Shown here one piece after another: positions 9,725 to 18,019 of a stretch of 64,000 nt of DNA. The number at the start of each line of letters is the position of its first letter. Positions within the stretch are counted from its first letter, which is position 1. The notes beneath the pieces were generated by a model, which did not search any database, had not been told where the DNA came from, and saw nothing but the letters and a program-made list of their open reading frames with translations. A program made the translations under genes and the position numbers. Location of the stretch: assembly GCA_015062585.1 (NCBI GenBank), contig SUUJ01000005.1, forward strand, positions 62,001 through 126,000, written 5' to 3'. Origin of the DNA: Alphaproteobacteria bacterium. GTDB lineage: Bacteria; Pseudomonadota; Alphaproteobacteria; RF32; CAG-239.

Positions 9725-10513
9725 TTAAGGAAAAATAAATTCGGCCAGTGAATTTATTTCCATTTTGGCTGCCAAATGTGACATACACATACGACGGTGC
9801 AGTTTCGGGGATGTCATATCAAGAATGGTCAGTCCGTCTAAAAACAGCTCTTTGTAGATGACACGGTCTTTTAAGCCTTGGGTAAATCTGAAACCGTAAA
9901 GTTTTGATAATGATTCTAATTTGGCAAAAACCATATCTTTGTTTTTGGAACGCAAAGATGATACTTTGTTTCCGCAAATAATCCAGTTAAGATAGGGCAA
10001 ATCATTAGCTGCAAGTTTTTTCTTTGTTTCCCATACAAATTCGGCATAATGACCGGATTTTAAGATTTCTCCGGTTTCGGGATTGATGTCGGCAATAGCG
10101 GATAAATCTATTAGGCTGTCACCGATCGGAGTAATGAGAGTGTGTAAAAATTTGTGAGCCAATTCGAAAAGATAATTTCTGCTTCCGGGAGTGTCGATAA
10201 TTATGGCATCGAATCGAGTTGATAATTCAGCTATCAAATTTTCTATTTCTTCTTTGTTTGCTTCTTTGGCTACAGGCTCAAAAACATAATGTACCGGAGA
10301 GGGTAATTGTATTTTGTTTTTGGTGCAAAAATTGCGCCTGTTCTCAATATATTTTGTGAGTGAACCTTGATGTCCGTCCAAATCAATTACGGCAACCTTA
10401 AAATTTTCATACAATAGCTTGGTGGCCATGTGCATTGAAAGGGTTGATTTTCCTGTGCCGCCTTTTTCGTTGGCGACTACGATAATATGTGCTTTTGAAG
10501 ATAATATGCTCAT
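9725..10513 (-). CDS. mipZ: MipZ-type division-plane positioning ATPase
   Basis: ParA/MinD-superfamily ATPase. Alphaproteobacterial MipZ forms a bipolar gradient from ParB-bound origins and inhibits FtsZ assembly away from midcell. The 262 residues begin VVANEKGGTGKST, a deviant Walker A with the signature lysine, followed by VIDLDGHQGSLTKYIENR, very like the MipZ switch region. IIIDTPGS is the Walker B/switch II segment. The start overlaps the dacC-like stop by 4 nt (ATGA), giving translational coupling. A generic ParA is the alternative, but the ENRR and TPIGDSLIDL segments favour MipZ. Confidence 0.85.
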   Translation of the reverse strand: MSILSSKAHIIVVANEKGGTGKSTLSMHMATKLLYENFKVAVIDLDGHQGSLTKYIENRRNFCTKNKIQLPSPVHYVFEPVAKEANKEEIENLIAELSTRFDAIIIDTPGSRNYLFELAHKFLHTLITPIGDSLIDLSAIADINPETGEILKSGHYAEFVWETKKKLAANDLPYLNWIICGNKVSSLRSKNKDMVFAKLESLSKLYGFRFTQGLKDRVIYKELFLDGLTILDMTSPKLHRRMCMSHLAAKMEINSLAEFIFP

Positions 10514-11670
10514 TTGTATGCCATTGCAAGTTGTTGATTATTATTCGTTTGAATTACGCTACAAGATTTTTTTCTCTTTTTCAATTGGAAACAAGTTTTA
10601 TCCGCTTCATTTTTTGCCAAGCCTTTTATTTGCGAATGATATACTACGGCACCGTTATTAGGTGAAGCTTCTACATTGATTTCGCTTTTGTTGGCGTAAG
10701 GTAAATGAAGATCGTTTTGAATCTTTAAGGCGTAATTGCGGGCTTTTACATAGTTTGAAAAGGCTCCGATTTGTATGCCCCAGATATTTTCATCATCGGC
10801 TGATATGATATCGGGGATATCAAGTTTTGCTAAAAGAGTTTTGGAATACCCGCTACCTGTCAATTTTCTTAATCCTGACAACATCATATCGGCGATTTTC
10901 AGGTCGCGTTGTTTATGTGTGTTGTGTCCCATGGTAACGGCAATAACTCTTTTGTCCCCCCATTGAGCTGAAGTTACAATATTGTATCCGGCACTGCGAG
11001 TGTAACCGGTTTTCATTCCATCGGCTCCTTTGAAATGTTTGAGCAAATGATTGTGGTTGCCGTAGGTGTGGCCGTCAAAAGTAAATGTCTTGGCGGAAAA
11101 CAGCTCATAGTATTCGGGAAAATGATGATATACGGCACTTGCTAATATTGCCATATCGCGAGCAGTCGTTTTTTGGTCTTTGTGATGTAAACCGTTTGGA
11201 TTTTTGAAAACGGTGCGTTTCATTCCAAGTTCTTTTGCGGTTTTGTTCATAATGTCAACAAAGTTCTTTTCACTACCGCCCAAAGCTTCTGCCAATACAA
11301 CGGCACAATCGTTGGCTGATTTTACAATCAAAGCCAAAATGGCATCTTTAACAGAAATAGTATCACCCTTGCGCAAGCCTAAATATGAAGGTTCTTGACG
11401 GGCCGCTTTGTATGAGGTTGTAAGTTGCGTGTTGTAGTTTATGTCTCCTTTTTCCAAAGCATCAAAAGTCAAATACAAAGTCATTAATTTAGTCAGTGAA
11501 GCCGGATAGCGTCTTTCGTCGGCATTGTGTGAAGATATAATTTCTCCGGATAGAGCGTCGATGACAATGGATGATGTTGTTTTAGCTGAATGCGCTTCGG
11601 ATATGTTAAATATAACTGAAAAGCAAAACAGCAAACACGCGATTTTTTTTGCTTTGAATAATAGCTTCAT
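10510..11670 (-). CDS. D-alanyl-D-alanine carboxypeptidase with SPOR domain
   Basis: Low-molecular-mass penicillin-binding protein that trims the terminal D-Ala of peptidoglycan stem peptides in the periplasm. The 386 residues have a signal peptide (about 1-28), the catalytic SxxK motif in SLTKLM (about 58-63), SxN in SANDCA, and KTG in DGMKTGYT. A C-terminal SPOR-like domain follows (WGIQIGAFSNYVKA, from about residue 294), which in this family targets denuded septal glycan. Closest in architecture to DacC/DacF-type enzymes. It is first in an overlapping pair with mipZ, linking wall remodelling to division placement. Confidence 0.9.
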   Translation of the reverse strand: MKLLFKAKKIACLLFCFSVIFNISEAHSAKTTSSIVIDALSGEIISSHNADERRYPASLTKLMTLYLTFDALEKGDINYNTQLTTSYKAARQEPSYLGLRKGDTISVKDAILALIVKSANDCAVVLAEALGGSEKNFVDIMNKTAKELGMKRTVFKNPNGLHHKDQKTTARDMAILASAVYHHFPEYYELFSAKTFTFDGHTYGNHNHLLKHFKGADGMKTGYTRSAGYNIVTSAQWGDKRVIAVTMGHNTHKQRDLKIADMMLSGLRKLTGSGYSKTLLAKLDIPDIISADDENIWGIQIGAFSNYVKARNYALKIQNDLHLPYANKSEINVEASPNNGAVVYHSQIKGLAKNEADKTCFQLKKRKKSCSVIQTNNNQQLAMAYK

Positions 11671-11818
11671 AGCATCCTCATTTTGTATAAATGGTTATCT
11701 TTGAACTATTCTAAAGAAAAAAAGGAAAAAAAAAGTTAAGATATGTTTTTTTTATTATATGTAAAAATTAGCTTGACTTTGTTTTATATTATAGTTAAAA
11801 AGACTGCTGTAAATTGAT

Positions 11819-11895
11819 GGCGATCGTAGCTCAGTTGGTAGAGCCCCGGTTTGTGGTACCGGTTGTCGTCGGTTCGAGCCCGATCGATCGCCCCA
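11819..11895 (+). tRNA. tRNA-His (GTG anticodon)
   Basis: Cloverleaf read by eye. The acceptor GCGATCG (11820-11826) pairs with CGATCGC, the extra G-1 at 11819 faces C73 (the histidine identity element), the D arm is AGCTCAGTTGGTAGAGC, the anticodon GTG is at 11853-11855, the T arm is GTCGG-TTCGAGC-CCGAT with one G-T wobble, and CCA is encoded. A terminator follows within 6 nt. Confidence 0.96.
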
Positions 11896-11900
11896 GATTA

Positions 11901-11929
11901 AAGCACCTCATTAGTGAGGTGCTTTTTTT
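11901..11929 (+). terminator. Terminator of tRNA-His
   Basis: Perfect 10-bp stem AAGCACCTCA / TGAGGTGCTT with a TTAG loop and a T tract, 5 nt after the tRNA. Confidence 0.92.
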
Positions 11930-11990
11930 GCGAACAATCGGGCTCTCAGGTTCGAGCCTGTCTTGTTTCGTAGATTAGAAGGAAATAAAA

Positions 11991-12020
11991 AAAAGCACTA
12001 CGTTTTTGAAGTGCTTTTTT
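11991..12020 (-). terminator. Terminator of the mutT-like gene
   Basis: AAAAGCACT (11991-11999) pairs with AGTGCTTTT (12010-12018), A-rich on the left and T-rich on the right, so it can work on both strands. It lies directly after the minus-strand Nudix gene. Confidence 0.8.
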
Positions 12021-12026
12021 TGTGGT

Positions 12027-12449
12027 TTAGTTTGGTAATGTGAACCCGATTTCTCTAAGCTTTTCAATCAATGCGACATCGGCTTGAGCAAATTCATAAT
12101 TATCTATCTCATCAAGAGATATCCAAGCAGTTTGGGCGTGTTCGGTATCGACAATGGTATCGTTTTCATTAACCATCGTTACCCAATATAAATTGATTTC
12201 CACTTGAGCAAAGTCGTAATTGTGGGTTACTTTCATAATGAAGTTACCGACAATGGTATCAATATTAAGCTCTTCTTGAAGTTCGCGACGAAGGGCTTGT
12301 GGAAGCGTTTCGCCGGCTTCGGGTTTTCCTCCGGGAAATTCCCATACTAAAGGAGGCAGTTTGGTAGCAGGGCGTTGTGCAATAAAAAGTTTATTATCTC
12401 TGACCAAGGCCGCAGCTGCAACAGTAATTTTTTTCATAGGCGTATCCAT
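12027..12449 (-). CDS. mutT: MutT-family Nudix hydrolase (8-oxo-dGTP diphosphatase)
   Basis: Likely sanitises oxidised guanine nucleotides. The 140 residues contain a complete Nudix box: GGKPEAGETLPQALRRELQEEL, from about residue 39, matching Gx5Ex7REUxEExGU in spacing. Length, the N-terminal VAAAALVRDNKLFIAQRP strand and the terminal LIEKLREI helix fit MutT rather than larger Nudix enzymes. It is a single-gene leftward unit with its own terminator. Confidence 0.85.
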   Translation of the reverse strand: MDTPMKKITVAAAALVRDNKLFIAQRPATKLPPLVWEFPGGKPEAGETLPQALRRELQEELNIDTIVGNFIMKVTHNYDFAQVEINLYWVTMVNENDTIVDTEHAQTAWISLDEIDNYEFAQADVALIEKLREIGFTLPN

Positions 12450-12545
12450 TATTATATTTTTTTCGGTTGTAAGATAATACGAATCTATTGATAAGTCAAA
12501 TATTTGAGTATAATATGTGAGTGAATGTAGATAATGAGGTGTGTT

Positions 12546-13142
12546 ATGAAAATAAATTTTGTTTTTTTACCGTTGTTTTTGTTTTGCGCAATTACTGAAG
12601 CAAAAGCCGGTATATCTGAGGGGTTTACTGAAGACAATGCTTTGGACTATAAGGTTATAGTCAGAGAAGAAAAGGAAGAGGTTGCTGTTGAAGAGATAAA
12701 AAAAGAAGAGCCTAAAATAGAGAAAAAAGTTGATGTAGAGGAACAGGCTGTTAAAGAAGAAACAACTTCAGGTGTTGAAACACAACCTCAAGTCGAGACA
12801 GAACAGAAACAAGAACAAGAGATGAGCCTTTTGGAAAAAAGAAGAGCTGAATTAGCTATTGAAAGGGCTAAGGAAACAAGCAGATTTAAGAAAAAAGCAA
12901 TAGAAAATACCATGAGGCGAGAAAAAAGACATGAAGAAATTTTGAAAGAAAAAGAAAAAAGAGAGTCTCGCTTTCAAAAACGAGCAAGAGAAAATGAAAA
13001 AAAACGAAGAGAAGAAGCCAAGGAAAGAGAAAAAAATGAGGTGAAAACGCGGTTTCAATTGCAGGCAGAAAAAAAGGCAGAGGCAAGAGCAAAGAAAAAA
13101 GAAGAACGCGAAAAAAGGCTAAAAAGAAATAAAGATAAATAG
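12546..13142 (+). CDS. Secreted, highly charged coiled-coil protein of unknown function
   Basis: Not recognised. I chose the second ATG (12546), because GAGG at 12536-12539 sits 6 nt upstream of it while the first ATG (12534) overlaps that SD. The 198-residue product has a signal peptide (MKINFVFLPLFLFCAITEAKA). An acidic Glu/Val-rich stretch follows (about 30-90), then a Lys/Arg/Glu-rich helix to the C-terminus. Within the helix a short unit recurs: SRFKKKAIEN, SRFQKRAREN and TRFQLQAEKK, about 26-30 residues apart. It probably forms a long periplasmic helix. It stands alone just upstream of tRNA-Gln. Confidence 0.7.
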   Translation: MKINFVFLPLFLFCAITEAKAGISEGFTEDNALDYKVIVREEKEEVAVEEIKKEEPKIEKKVDVEEQAVKEETTSGVETQPQVETEQKQEQEMSLLEKRRAELAIERAKETSRFKKKAIENTMRREKRHEEILKEKEKRESRFQKRARENEKKRREEAKEREKNEVKTRFQLQAEKKAEARAKKKEEREKRLKRNKDK

Positions 13143-13192
13143 CTTGATTTTAACTAAAAGTTGTTTTATATAACAAAATCGTTAACGATGAT

Positions 13193-13266
13193 TGCTTCGT
13201 CGTCTAATGGTAGGACAGCGGATTCTGACTCCGTCAATCTTGGTTCGAGTCCAGGCGAAGCAGCCA
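13193..13266 (+). tRNA. tRNA-Gln (CTG anticodon)
   Basis: Acceptor TGCTTCG (13193-13199) pairs with CGAAGCA (13256-13262), giving the U1-A72 pair typical of glutamine tRNAs. The anticodon CTG is at 13225-13227, the discriminator is G and CCA is encoded. Its last 19 nt and the following terminator are duplicated downstream, marking it as the likely anchor of an accessory region. Confidence 0.95.
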
Positions 13267-13375
13267 GCAAAAAAATCCACCTGAAATGGTGGATTTTTTT
13301 GTTGAGATGCACTCGTCATGGTGAGAACCAAGATTTTGGTTCGGAGCGGATAGTTGGCGAAAACGAGTGTTGAGC
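13248..13375 (+). repeat. 128-nt repeat, copy 1 (tRNA-Gln 3' end + terminator + second hairpin)
   Basis: Starts within the tRNA-Gln T arm (agtccaggcg), runs through the CCA end, a terminator hairpin (13269-13300) and a second perfect 7-bp hairpin GAACCAA-gatt-TTGGTTC (13325-13342), and ends gtgttgagc. Copy 2 matches it over the full 128 nt with three differences seen by eye. Confidence 0.93.
13269..13300 (+). terminator. Terminator of tRNA-Gln
   Basis: AAAAAAATCCACC / GGTGGATTTTTTT with a 6-nt loop directly after the tRNA CCA end. The A/T flanks make it work on both strands. Confidence 0.9.
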
Positions 13376-13449
13376 TTAGCAAATCGCTTAGCGAAATACG
13401 AAGTTTGAGGCTTACGGCGCGAGGAGGACCCGCTTTGGCGGGAGTGCCC

Positions 13450-13577
13450 AGTCCAGGCGAAGCAGCCAACAAAAAAATCCACCTGAAATGGTGGATTTTT
13501 TTGTTGAGATGCACTTGTCATGGCGAGAACCAAGATTTTGGTTCGGAGCGGATAGTTGGCGAAAACGAGTGTTGAGC
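13450..13577 (+). repeat. 128-nt repeat, copy 2
   Basis: Direct repeat of 13248-13375 at a 202-nt period. It carries the last 19 nt of tRNA-Gln without the rest of the tRNA, then the same terminator hairpin (13471-13502) and the GAACCAA/TTGGTTC hairpin. The 74-nt spacer between the copies contains a CCCGC-TTTG-GCGGG hairpin near 13429-13442. Confidence 0.93.
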
Positions 13578-13742
13578 CGGTATCCTTGTATTTTTGTGCT
13601 TGTGTATATGCTTTTTTCCAAATCTAAAGGCTTGTTTTATGTGAAAATAAATTAACGCTTGATTGCTTAGTGTAAATATTGTATGAGTCACACAAAATAT
13701 ATTTTATAAATATAATATATTTAATAATAAAGGATTTTCATT

Positions 13743-14447
13743 ATGGAAATTACAATTAGACCAATGTCATCTGAAGAAGCTTGGGAACATATTATTCATA
13801 ACCATATGGCATATCATAAGATATTAAAGCATTTTGGATATAGTTATGAAAATTTTATTCCTTTGCACGATTTTATTAAAGATATGTTTAATCATGAAAA
13901 TTTAACACCTCAATACATAAATAAATGTAAAACGCAGTTTTTAAATGATATTTATGATATAAAAAAACTACAATCTATAGAAAGCATTTTTGAGAATAAT
14001 ATAAAACAAAAATTTATGGATAGCGTGGATAAATATTTGCAACCTCTGTGCTCATCATGGAATGCTATAATGCCTGATAAGTTTGAAATTTGGTGTACTT
14101 TTGGTTATGGTTCAGGATATTGGCGTAAAGATGATTATACAGCCATAATGCTGTTTCGGATGTCTCGTTTTCCTAAAGATGAAACTTCTATTTTTAATAT
14201 AATGTTTCATGAATTTGTTCATATGCTGATAGAAAAACCAATAATCGAAAAATATGCTGTTCCCCAAAACATAAAAGAACGAATAGTTGATATTATTTGT
14301 TACGAGTTAATCAAAAAACCTGTACAAGTAATGTTTGAGGATTCTTTTTCTAATACCTACATAACAGCTGAAAGTATTAAAACAAATCTGTCTCAAACTG
14401 TTGAAAAAATGATGACAGACTATAAGGCGCTACAATGTAATCAATAA
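13743..14447 (+). CDS. Unknown protein with HExxH metallopeptidase-like motif
   Basis: Not assigned to a family. The 234 residues have no signal peptide. The segment MFHEFVHMLIEKP (about 157-169) has the form HEFVH, the HExxH zinc-binding pattern of gluzincin metallopeptidases, followed by an acidic helix (ERIVDIICYEL) that could supply the third ligand. An AAAGGA SD precedes the start. Composition is very AT-rich, and the gene is alone between repeat copies 2 and 3. A cytoplasmic peptidase is an inference from the motif only. Confidence 0.65.
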   Translation: MEITIRPMSSEEAWEHIIHNHMAYHKILKHFGYSYENFIPLHDFIKDMFNHENLTPQYINKCKTQFLNDIYDIKKLQSIESIFENNIKQKFMDSVDKYLQPLCSSWNAIMPDKFEIWCTFGYGSGYWRKDDYTAIMLFRMSRFPKDETSIFNIMFHEFVHMLIEKPIIEKYAVPQNIKERIVDIICYELIKKPVQVMFEDSFSNTYITAESIKTNLSQTVEKMMTDYKALQCNQ

Positions 14448-14476
14448 TGAATTGTTTGACAGTTGGAAGTTCGCGA

Positions 14477-14518
14477 CAGCCAACAAAAAAAATCCACCTG
14501 AAATGGTGGATTTTTTTT
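14477..14518 (+). repeat. Repeat copy 3 (terminator part only)
   Basis: cagccaac plus the AAAAAATCCACC / GGTGGATTTTTT hairpin, the same core as in copies 1, 2 and 4. It acts as a terminator 30 nt after the HExxH gene. The tRNA-derived and second-hairpin parts are absent. Confidence 0.85.
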
Positions 14519-14640
14519 ATAAAGTGTTATATTTGGCTTGAATCCGTTGTAAGTTGTTTGATTTGTTGGAATGTGTATGTATTTTCTAAAATGAGCATAA
14601 ACTAAACTTTTTCTTTGTTTTTTCGTTATATGGCCTGTAA

Positions 14641-14763
14641 GATAATGATGGTCGGGTTATCAAATCTCGCACAAACTCATTAGGAGTTACAACCTACACC
14701 GACCAAAACGGCAAGAAAACCAAATGCCGCACAAATTCATTAGGCGTAACAAGGTGTGATTAA
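14641..14763 (+). pseudogene. 3' remnant of a gene encoding RTNSLGV-type repeats
   Basis: A 40-codon open frame with no start codon, opening right after an in-frame stop. It encodes two copies of a short unit, RTNSLGVT, separated by TYTDQNGKKTKC; the DNA copies (near 14670 and 14730) are nearly identical. Such tandem units occur in longer repeat proteins. Only the tail survives here, so it reads as a broken gene. The remainder of 14519-14640 shows nothing I can name. Confidence 0.45.
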
Positions 14764-14780
14764 GGATAAAGGGGGATGAT

Positions 14781-14963
14781 ATGGCAGTTTTAATTAACCA
14801 AATGCTGGCAAGTAATACACCATTTACACAAGAAGAATTTTTGAAATTGAAAAAATTTGATAGTGTCGCTGAGGATGTGACGTTTAAGAGCTTGGGTAAC
14901 GCGACATATTCTTTCATTTTAGCACAGATTAAAGATGGTAAAGTTGTTCCAATTGAAGAATAA
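14781..14963 (+). pseudogene. C-terminal remnant of a periplasmic substrate-binding protein
   Basis: A 60-codon ORF with its own ATG and an AGGGGG SD. Its second half (FLKLKKFDSVAEDVTF... ending GKVVPIEE) lines up with the C-terminus of the intact binding protein at 22076-23167 (LLKIKDFDGAVGKISI... ending GVPVEIEE). It is therefore the tail of a lost binding-protein gene. It could still be translated and couple to livH, which starts 4 nt later. Confidence 0.6.
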
Positions 14964-14966
14964 AAC

Positions 14967-15836
14967 ATGCAGATATTATTAAATGGACTTTGTAATGGAA
15001 TGGTGATTGCCTTGTTGGCAATTGCTTATACTGTGGTGTACTTGCCAACAAGGATATTCTTTATCGCATTGGCGGGGATTTATGTGGGCTGTGCGTACTT
15101 GACGTGGGAGATGCTGGGCAAAGGCATCCATGTCGGCTATGCTATCGGTCTCAGTGTGGCCTTGGGCGCAGGCGTGTCGGTGCTGTGCGAATTGTTCAAT
15201 CATCGGGCTTTGGAAAAGCACAAAGCCTCGGACGGGGCACACATGATTTCCAGCTTGGGCATCTATATGATTATGGTTCAGGCGATAGCGATTATCTGGG
15301 GGAATGAGCCAAAGATATTGAAAACAGGGCTGGAAACAACCTATCACTTGATGGGCTTTACGGTGGTCAGTTCCCAAGTGATTAACTTGATTGCGGCGAG
15401 CTTGGCTGTGGGCGGATTCTTTTTGTGGCTGAAACGCAGTAGTTTGGGGCTGTTGTTCCGTGGGTTGGCGGATAACCCAACACAGATGGCACTTCTGGGT
15501 TATGATACCAACAGGTTGCGGTTGGTGGCGTTCGGATTGTCGGGGACTATGGCGGGATTTGCGGGAATCCTGTCGGCGTATGATTTGGGCTTTGACCCCT
15601 ATACGGGAATGAATGCGATTTTGTTGGCCGTGATAGCCACCATCATCGGGGGCAAGACAAACTTTGTGGGGCCGTTGCTAGGCGGATTGATTTTGGGTAT
15701 CTTGCGCGCAGAGGTCGTGTGGTTTTACTCGGCACGGTGGCAAGAGGCCATCACTTTTGTGATTTTGGTGGTATTTTTGTTGCTGAAGCCGGACGGATTG
15801 TTGGCCAAGGAAGACCGCTTGGAAACGCGGGAATAA
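14967..15836 (+). CDS. livH: Branched-chain-amino-acid-type ABC permease (LivH-like)
   Basis: Inner-membrane permease of the hydrophobic amino acid transporter (HAAT) family. The 289 residues have about eight hydrophobic segments, the N-terminal GLCNGMVIALLAIAYTVVY helix typical of LivH, and the GYDTNRLRLVAFGLSGTMAGFAG coupling segment (about 192-214). The DNA is clearly GC-richer than its surroundings: 37 of 60 bases in 15121-15180 are G or C, against 16 of 60 in the binding-protein gene at 16381-16440. It is first intact gene of a rightward transporter operon. The true substrate could be branched-chain amino acids, amides or urea. Confidence 0.88.
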   Translation: MQILLNGLCNGMVIALLAIAYTVVYLPTRIFFIALAGIYVGCAYLTWEMLGKGIHVGYAIGLSVALGAGVSVLCELFNHRALEKHKASDGAHMISSLGIYMIMVQAIAIIWGNEPKILKTGLETTYHLMGFTVVSSQVINLIAASLAVGGFFLWLKRSSLGLLFRGLADNPTQMALLGYDTNRLRLVAFGLSGTMAGFAGILSAYDLGFDPYTGMNAILLAVIATIIGGKTNFVGPLLGGLILGILRAEVVWFYSARWQEAITFVILVVFLLLKPDGLLAKEDRLETRE

Positions 15837-15947
15837 GGGAGGAAAGATGAATAGGATAAGGCTGGCATCCAAAACAGGAAAGTCTGTAATCACAAAATAA
15901 AATGCAAAAAAAACTACAATTAGCAAAGAAGTAAAGGAGCATAAACT

Positions 15948-17099
15948 ATGAAAAAAACTAATTGGAAAAAGGTAATTGGTTGGGGTGTGGCTGCCTTGGT
16001 GATCATTGGTGTGGTTTGGCATAATGCACAAACTACAAACAAAAATGATGAAGATAAACTGGTCGTTGCAATGAATGTTCCCTTAACCGGTGGTGGTGCT
16101 TCTTATAAAAAAGGTGTTCCTAATGCTTTCAAAATGGGAGTCAGAGATGAATTAAAAAGATTAAATCTACCTGAAGACAGTGTCGTTTTTGATATTCAAG
16201 ATAATACAACTACTCCACAAACGGCTTTATCTGTATATCATCTCCAAGAAATGCGCGGATTTGATGTTTATTTCATTGGCATGACAAATGAAATTGTTGC
16301 TGTTTCTCCGCTACTTAATAAAACAAATAAGCCGAATTTCTATGATATGACAGGTCCTGAAACAATGAAACGTGGTAATAATCAAACCATGCGGATTTTG
16401 TGTAATATGAATATGGAAATAAATCTGCTAAAAGATTTTTTGAAAAAGAAAAAAGCAAAAACATTACTATTTTTTGCTGAAAATAACGTGGCATATCACG
16501 AACAATTTAACCATTTAATACAGCCAATGTGCCAAGAAATGGGAATTACTTGTTCAACGGATTTTTATGAATCAAAGGAAAGGGATTTTCATACAATTGT
16601 TTACAAACTGAAACAAAAGAAACCTGATGTCATTTTTGCAGTTGGTTTCAGTGGGTCTTTCTTTCAATCTCTAATGGAACTCTATGCTCAAGAAATGGTT
16701 AATAACAATGTGTTAGCACCTATAACATTTTTGCCATTTATCAATGAAAAAAACATTGATAACCGTGTTAAATCTGCTTTTTATTTCACAGCAGATGCAT
16801 TTTCAATTCCCGGAAAATCTGAAAAATCAGAACAATTCAAGAAAAACTATGAAAAAGAATTTGGTGTTAAACCAATTTATAATGATGCATACGCTTATGA
16901 TGCGGGTGTGTTGGTTGCACGAGCTTTTGCTAAAAACGGCAAACACATTACAGCGGAAGATATTATTGCTGAAACACCTTATGAAGGGGCATCTGGTAAG
17001 GTTGTGATGGACCCAAGGACACGGGATTTAGTATCCGAATTTTTATTGGCTCGTGTCAATGATAAAGGGGTTATAGAGGAAGTTAAGCTGGCTGAATAA
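15948..17099 (+). CDS. Membrane-anchored substrate-binding protein of the HAAT transporter
   Basis: Type 1 periplasmic-binding-fold protein (383 residues) delivering substrate to the flanking permeases. An N-terminal hydrophobic segment (about 11-25, GWGVAALVIIGVVWH) has no lipobox and no clear cleavage site, so it is probably an uncleaved anchor, unlike the lipoprotein paralogues at 20-26 kb. The mature part starts with VVAMNVPLTGGG and ends LARVNDKGVIEEVKLAE. SD AAAGGAG is good. The gene is AT-rich although the genes on both sides are GC-rich, so the operon is a mosaic. A 111-nt gap separates it from livH. Confidence 0.87.
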   Translation: MKKTNWKKVIGWGVAALVIIGVVWHNAQTTNKNDEDKLVVAMNVPLTGGGASYKKGVPNAFKMGVRDELKRLNLPEDSVVFDIQDNTTTPQTALSVYHLQEMRGFDVYFIGMTNEIVAVSPLLNKTNKPNFYDMTGPETMKRGNNQTMRILCNMNMEINLLKDFLKKKKAKTLLFFAENNVAYHEQFNHLIQPMCQEMGITCSTDFYESKERDFHTIVYKLKQKKPDVIFAVGFSGSFFQSLMELYAQEMVNNNVLAPITFLPFINEKNIDNRVKSAFYFTADAFSIPGKSEKSEQFKKNYEKEFGVKPIYNDAYAYDAGVLVARAFAKNGKHITAEDIIAETPYEGASGKVVMDPRTRDLVSEFLLARVNDKGVIEEVKLAE

Positions 17100-17114
17100 A
17101 GAAAGGCAAATAAA

Positions 17115-18014
17115 ATGAACTATATGTGGCATTTGATGATATACTTCGGGATTTATGGCGTGCTGGCCTTATCCTTGAACATTTTGGTGGGTGCGTGTGG
17201 CTTACTGACCTTGGCACACGCGGGATACTTTGCCTTGGGAGCCTATACCTACGCCATTACAACGGTGGCCTTTGGCGTGGATACCATGACGGCCATCGGG
17301 CTTTCGGTCGGCATGGCGGCACTGTTCAGCCTAATGATTTCCCTCCCCACGTGGCGATTAAAAGGGGATTACTTCGTGATTGCCTCTATCGCCATTCAAG
17401 TGCTGATTTACAGTGCTATTTACAACTGGGTGGAAAGCAATGCCGCTTTGGGCACAGCTGACAACATGACAAACGGTCCGTTTGGTATTTCCTCTATCCC
17501 ACGGCCAAACATTTTCGGGTTTGAGCTGAACTCTATGCCAAAGGTAACGCTGATTACTTTACTGGTGCTGGGGGCAGTGGCATGGATGAACAAAAAGCTG
17601 CTCTTTTCGCCATGGGGACGTGTGCTGAATGCCATGCGAGATGATGAGCTGGCCGCCCGCAGTATTGGCAAGAATGTGCAATTTTATAAGGTTGAGGCGG
17701 TGTTAATCGCGTGTGTGTTGGCGGGCTTTGCAGGCGCGCTGTATTCCGGATATGTCAGCTATATTGACCCAACATTGGCCACGATGGACCAATCCATTTT
17801 GTTTCTGTCAATGGTTTTGGTGGGGGGCACAGGCAATGTGCGCGGACCTTTGACAGGGGCGTTATTGTTGTTAGTAATTCCGGAAATCTTGCGAATGTTG
17901 CAAATTCCTGATAATATAGCGGCTGAAGCTCGGATAATGTTGTATGGATTATTGCTGATCGTGATGGTGCATGTCCGCCCAAAAGGCTTGCTGGGAAACT
18001 ATAAACTGGATTAA
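17115..18014 (+). CDS. livM: Branched-chain-amino-acid-type ABC permease (LivM-like)
   Basis: Second HAAT permease, pairing with LivH. The 299 residues are polytopic. The conserved early loop GLLTLAHAGYFALGAY (about 29-44) and the coupling segment WGRVLNAMRDDELAARSIG (about 169-187) are diagnostic of LivM, followed by GFAGALYSGYVSYIDP. GC-rich like livH (34 of 60 bases in 17221-17280). It starts 15 nt after the binding-protein gene and is followed by a broken binding-protein gene. Confidence 0.9.
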   Translation: MNYMWHLMIYFGIYGVLALSLNILVGACGLLTLAHAGYFALGAYTYAITTVAFGVDTMTAIGLSVGMAALFSLMISLPTWRLKGDYFVIASIAIQVLIYSAIYNWVESNAALGTADNMTNGPFGISSIPRPNIFGFELNSMPKVTLITLLVLGAVAWMNKKLLFSPWGRVLNAMRDDELAARSIGKNVQFYKVEAVLIACVLAGFAGALYSGYVSYIDPTLATMDQSILFLSMVLVGGTGNVRGPLTGALLLLVIPEILRMLQIPDNIAAEARIMLYGLLLIVMVHVRPKGLLGNYKLD

Positions 18015-18019
18015 GGAGA

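Noticed and set aside
11931..11975. ggttcgagcc word after tRNA-His, like a T arm or tRNA remnant
   Set aside because: Only about 10 nt match; no acceptor or anticodon arm can be built around it.
13161..13621. Several ORFs of 69-110 codons across the tRNA-Gln repeats
   Set aside because: They translate tRNA and hairpin sequence; the same peptide reappears in each repeat copy for that reason.
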